Both the position numbers and the translations under genes were made by a program. A DNA stretch of 15,241 bases from RFXV01 sp038150465. Lineage in GTDB: Bacteria > Bacteroidota > Bacteroidia > Flavobacteriales > Schleiferiaceae. The DNA lies in assembly GCA_038150465.1 (NCBI GenBank), contig JAYOTP010000043.1, forward strand, positions 1 to 15,241, written 5' to 3'. A model generated the notes under the pieces. The model made no database searches, was not told the origin of the DNA, and saw only the letters and a program-made list of their open reading frames with translations. Below, piece after piece: positions 14,530-15,241 of the stretch (its first letter is position 1; every line of letters begins with the position of its first letter).

Positions 14530-15241
14530 ATTCCGGGGACCGCATCTACGTTGCTGGCCACAATGGAATGGTCGGATCAGCGATCTGCAGGAAGCTGAAG
14601 GCAGAAGGCTATACCAACCTCATCCTCAGATCCTCAAAAGAATTGGACCTGAGAAACCAAGAGGCTGTGGAGGGATTTTTTGCCTCTGAACGTCCTGACA
14701 TTGTTTTCCTTGCTGCGGCCAAAGTCGGGGGAATTGTGGCCAACAATACCTACCGGGCAGAATTCCTTTACGACAACTTGATGATCGAGGCGAATGTCAT
14801 CCACAATGCGTATCGCTCTGGCGTCAGGAAACTTCTTTTCCTCGGCTCCTCCTGTATCTATCCGAAATTTGCTGAACAACCCATTACGGAAGAGGCTCTT
14901 TTGACCGGTACTCTGGAACCCACCAATGAGCCCTATGCCATCGCCAAGATCGCGGGGATCAAAATGTGCGAAACTTACAGGGATCAGTATGGCGTCGATT
15001 TCATCAGTGCCATGCCGACCAACCTATACGGGCCAGGGGACAACTACGACCTGAACAACAGCCACGTGCTTCCTGCTATGATCCGGAAATTCCACGAAGC
15101 AAAAATGCAAGGCCATGCACCCGTTACCCTTTGGGGTGACGGCAGCCCACTCAGGGAATTTCTTCATGCCGACGATCTCGCTTCTGCCCTCGTCTTCCTG
15201 ATGGACCACTATTCAGAGAAACAGTTCATCAATGTGGGATC
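14526..15241 (+). CDS. fcl: GDP-L-fucose synthase (3' end beyond window)
   Basis: This enzyme (Fcl, also WcaG) epimerises and reduces the Gmd product to GDP-L-fucose with NADPH. The ATG at 14526 overlaps the gmd stop (ATGA). About 238 codons are present, open to the right edge; the family is usually about 310-320 residues, so roughly a quarter is missing. The protein begins MNSGDRIYVAGHNGMVGSAI with the nucleotide-binding loop GHNGMVGS (11-18), then FLAAAKVGGI, catalytic Ser108 in FLGSSCIYPK, and Tyr137 and Lys141 in EPYAIAKIAG. MPTNLYGPGDNYDLNNSHVLPA and WGDGSPLREFLHADDLA are strong family signatures. Together with gmd it implies fucose in a surface glycan. Confidence 0.96.
   Translation, partial: MNSGDRIYVAGHNGMVGSAICRKLKAEGYTNLILRSSKELDLRNQEAVEGFFASERPDIVFLAAAKVGGIVANNTYRAEFLYDNLMIEANVIHNAYRSGVRKLLFLGSSCIYPKFAEQPITEEALLTGTLEPTNEPYAIAKIAGIKMCETYRDQYGVDFISAMPTNLYGPGDNYDLNNSHVLPAMIRKFHEAKMQGHAPVTLWGDGSPLREFLHADDLASALVFLMDHYSEKQFINVG

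Noticed and set aside
1..15241. Novel defence, mobile or CRISPR system
   Set aside because: No repeat arrays, integrases, transposases, toxin-antitoxin pairs, tRNA or phage genes were seen; all large genes are recognisable metabolic, transport or surface functions.

Overview
The window reads as ordinary chromosome of a Bacteroidota bacterium, most likely a marine or freshwater member of Flavobacteriales-type lineages (inference). The evidence is two secreted proteins with type IX secretion C-terminal domains (one sorting-domain type, one gliding-motility-associated type), a choice-of-anchor L domain, Bacteroidota-style SprT and MlaE proteins, and near-perfect TAnnTTTG promoter elements with little Shine-Dalgarno signal. 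A run of exactly 100 N at 11386-11485 is an assembly scaffold gap and suggests a draft or metagenome-assembled genome.

Left part (1-2351, minus strand): a compact gene string in the order micro-lipoprotein (28 aa) - SprT-like metalloprotein - purK - purE. The first pair overlaps as TGATG, purK follows sprT after 18 bases, and purK/purE overlap as ATGA. PurK and PurE together convert AIR to CAIR in purine synthesis. purE runs off the left edge.

Centre left (2394-3901, plus strand): mlaE and mlaF, permease and ATPase of an MCE/Mla-type lipid transporter, overlapping as TGATG and diverging from the lipoprotein gene with only 42 bases between start codons. No mlaD (MCE) gene is next to them. A perfect palindrome with a T-run on the minus strand (3947-3968) separates mlaF from the convergent gene that follows.

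Centre (3992-11748, minus strand): a 662-aa secreted protein with a type A T9SS sorting domain; a small PglC-like sugar-phosphate transferase; the full-length glycine decarboxylase GcvP (950 aa); and a large secreted surface protein (choice-of-anchor L, Calx-beta-like, PKD, gliding-type C-terminal domain) interrupted by the N gap.

Right part (11986-15241, plus strand): an M20 family dipeptidase, then gmd and fcl (GDP-mannose to GDP-L-fucose), overlapping as ATGA, with fcl running off the right edge. This is probably the beginning of a surface-glycan locus, for which the sugar transferase at 6119-6721 could provide the initiating step.

I see no tRNA, rRNA, CRISPR array, transposon or phage gene. 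Most of the window is conventional. The least explained item is the tiny lipoprotein gene fused by a stop-start overlap to the SprT gene; the rest of the notable points concern promoters, gap sizing and gene context.
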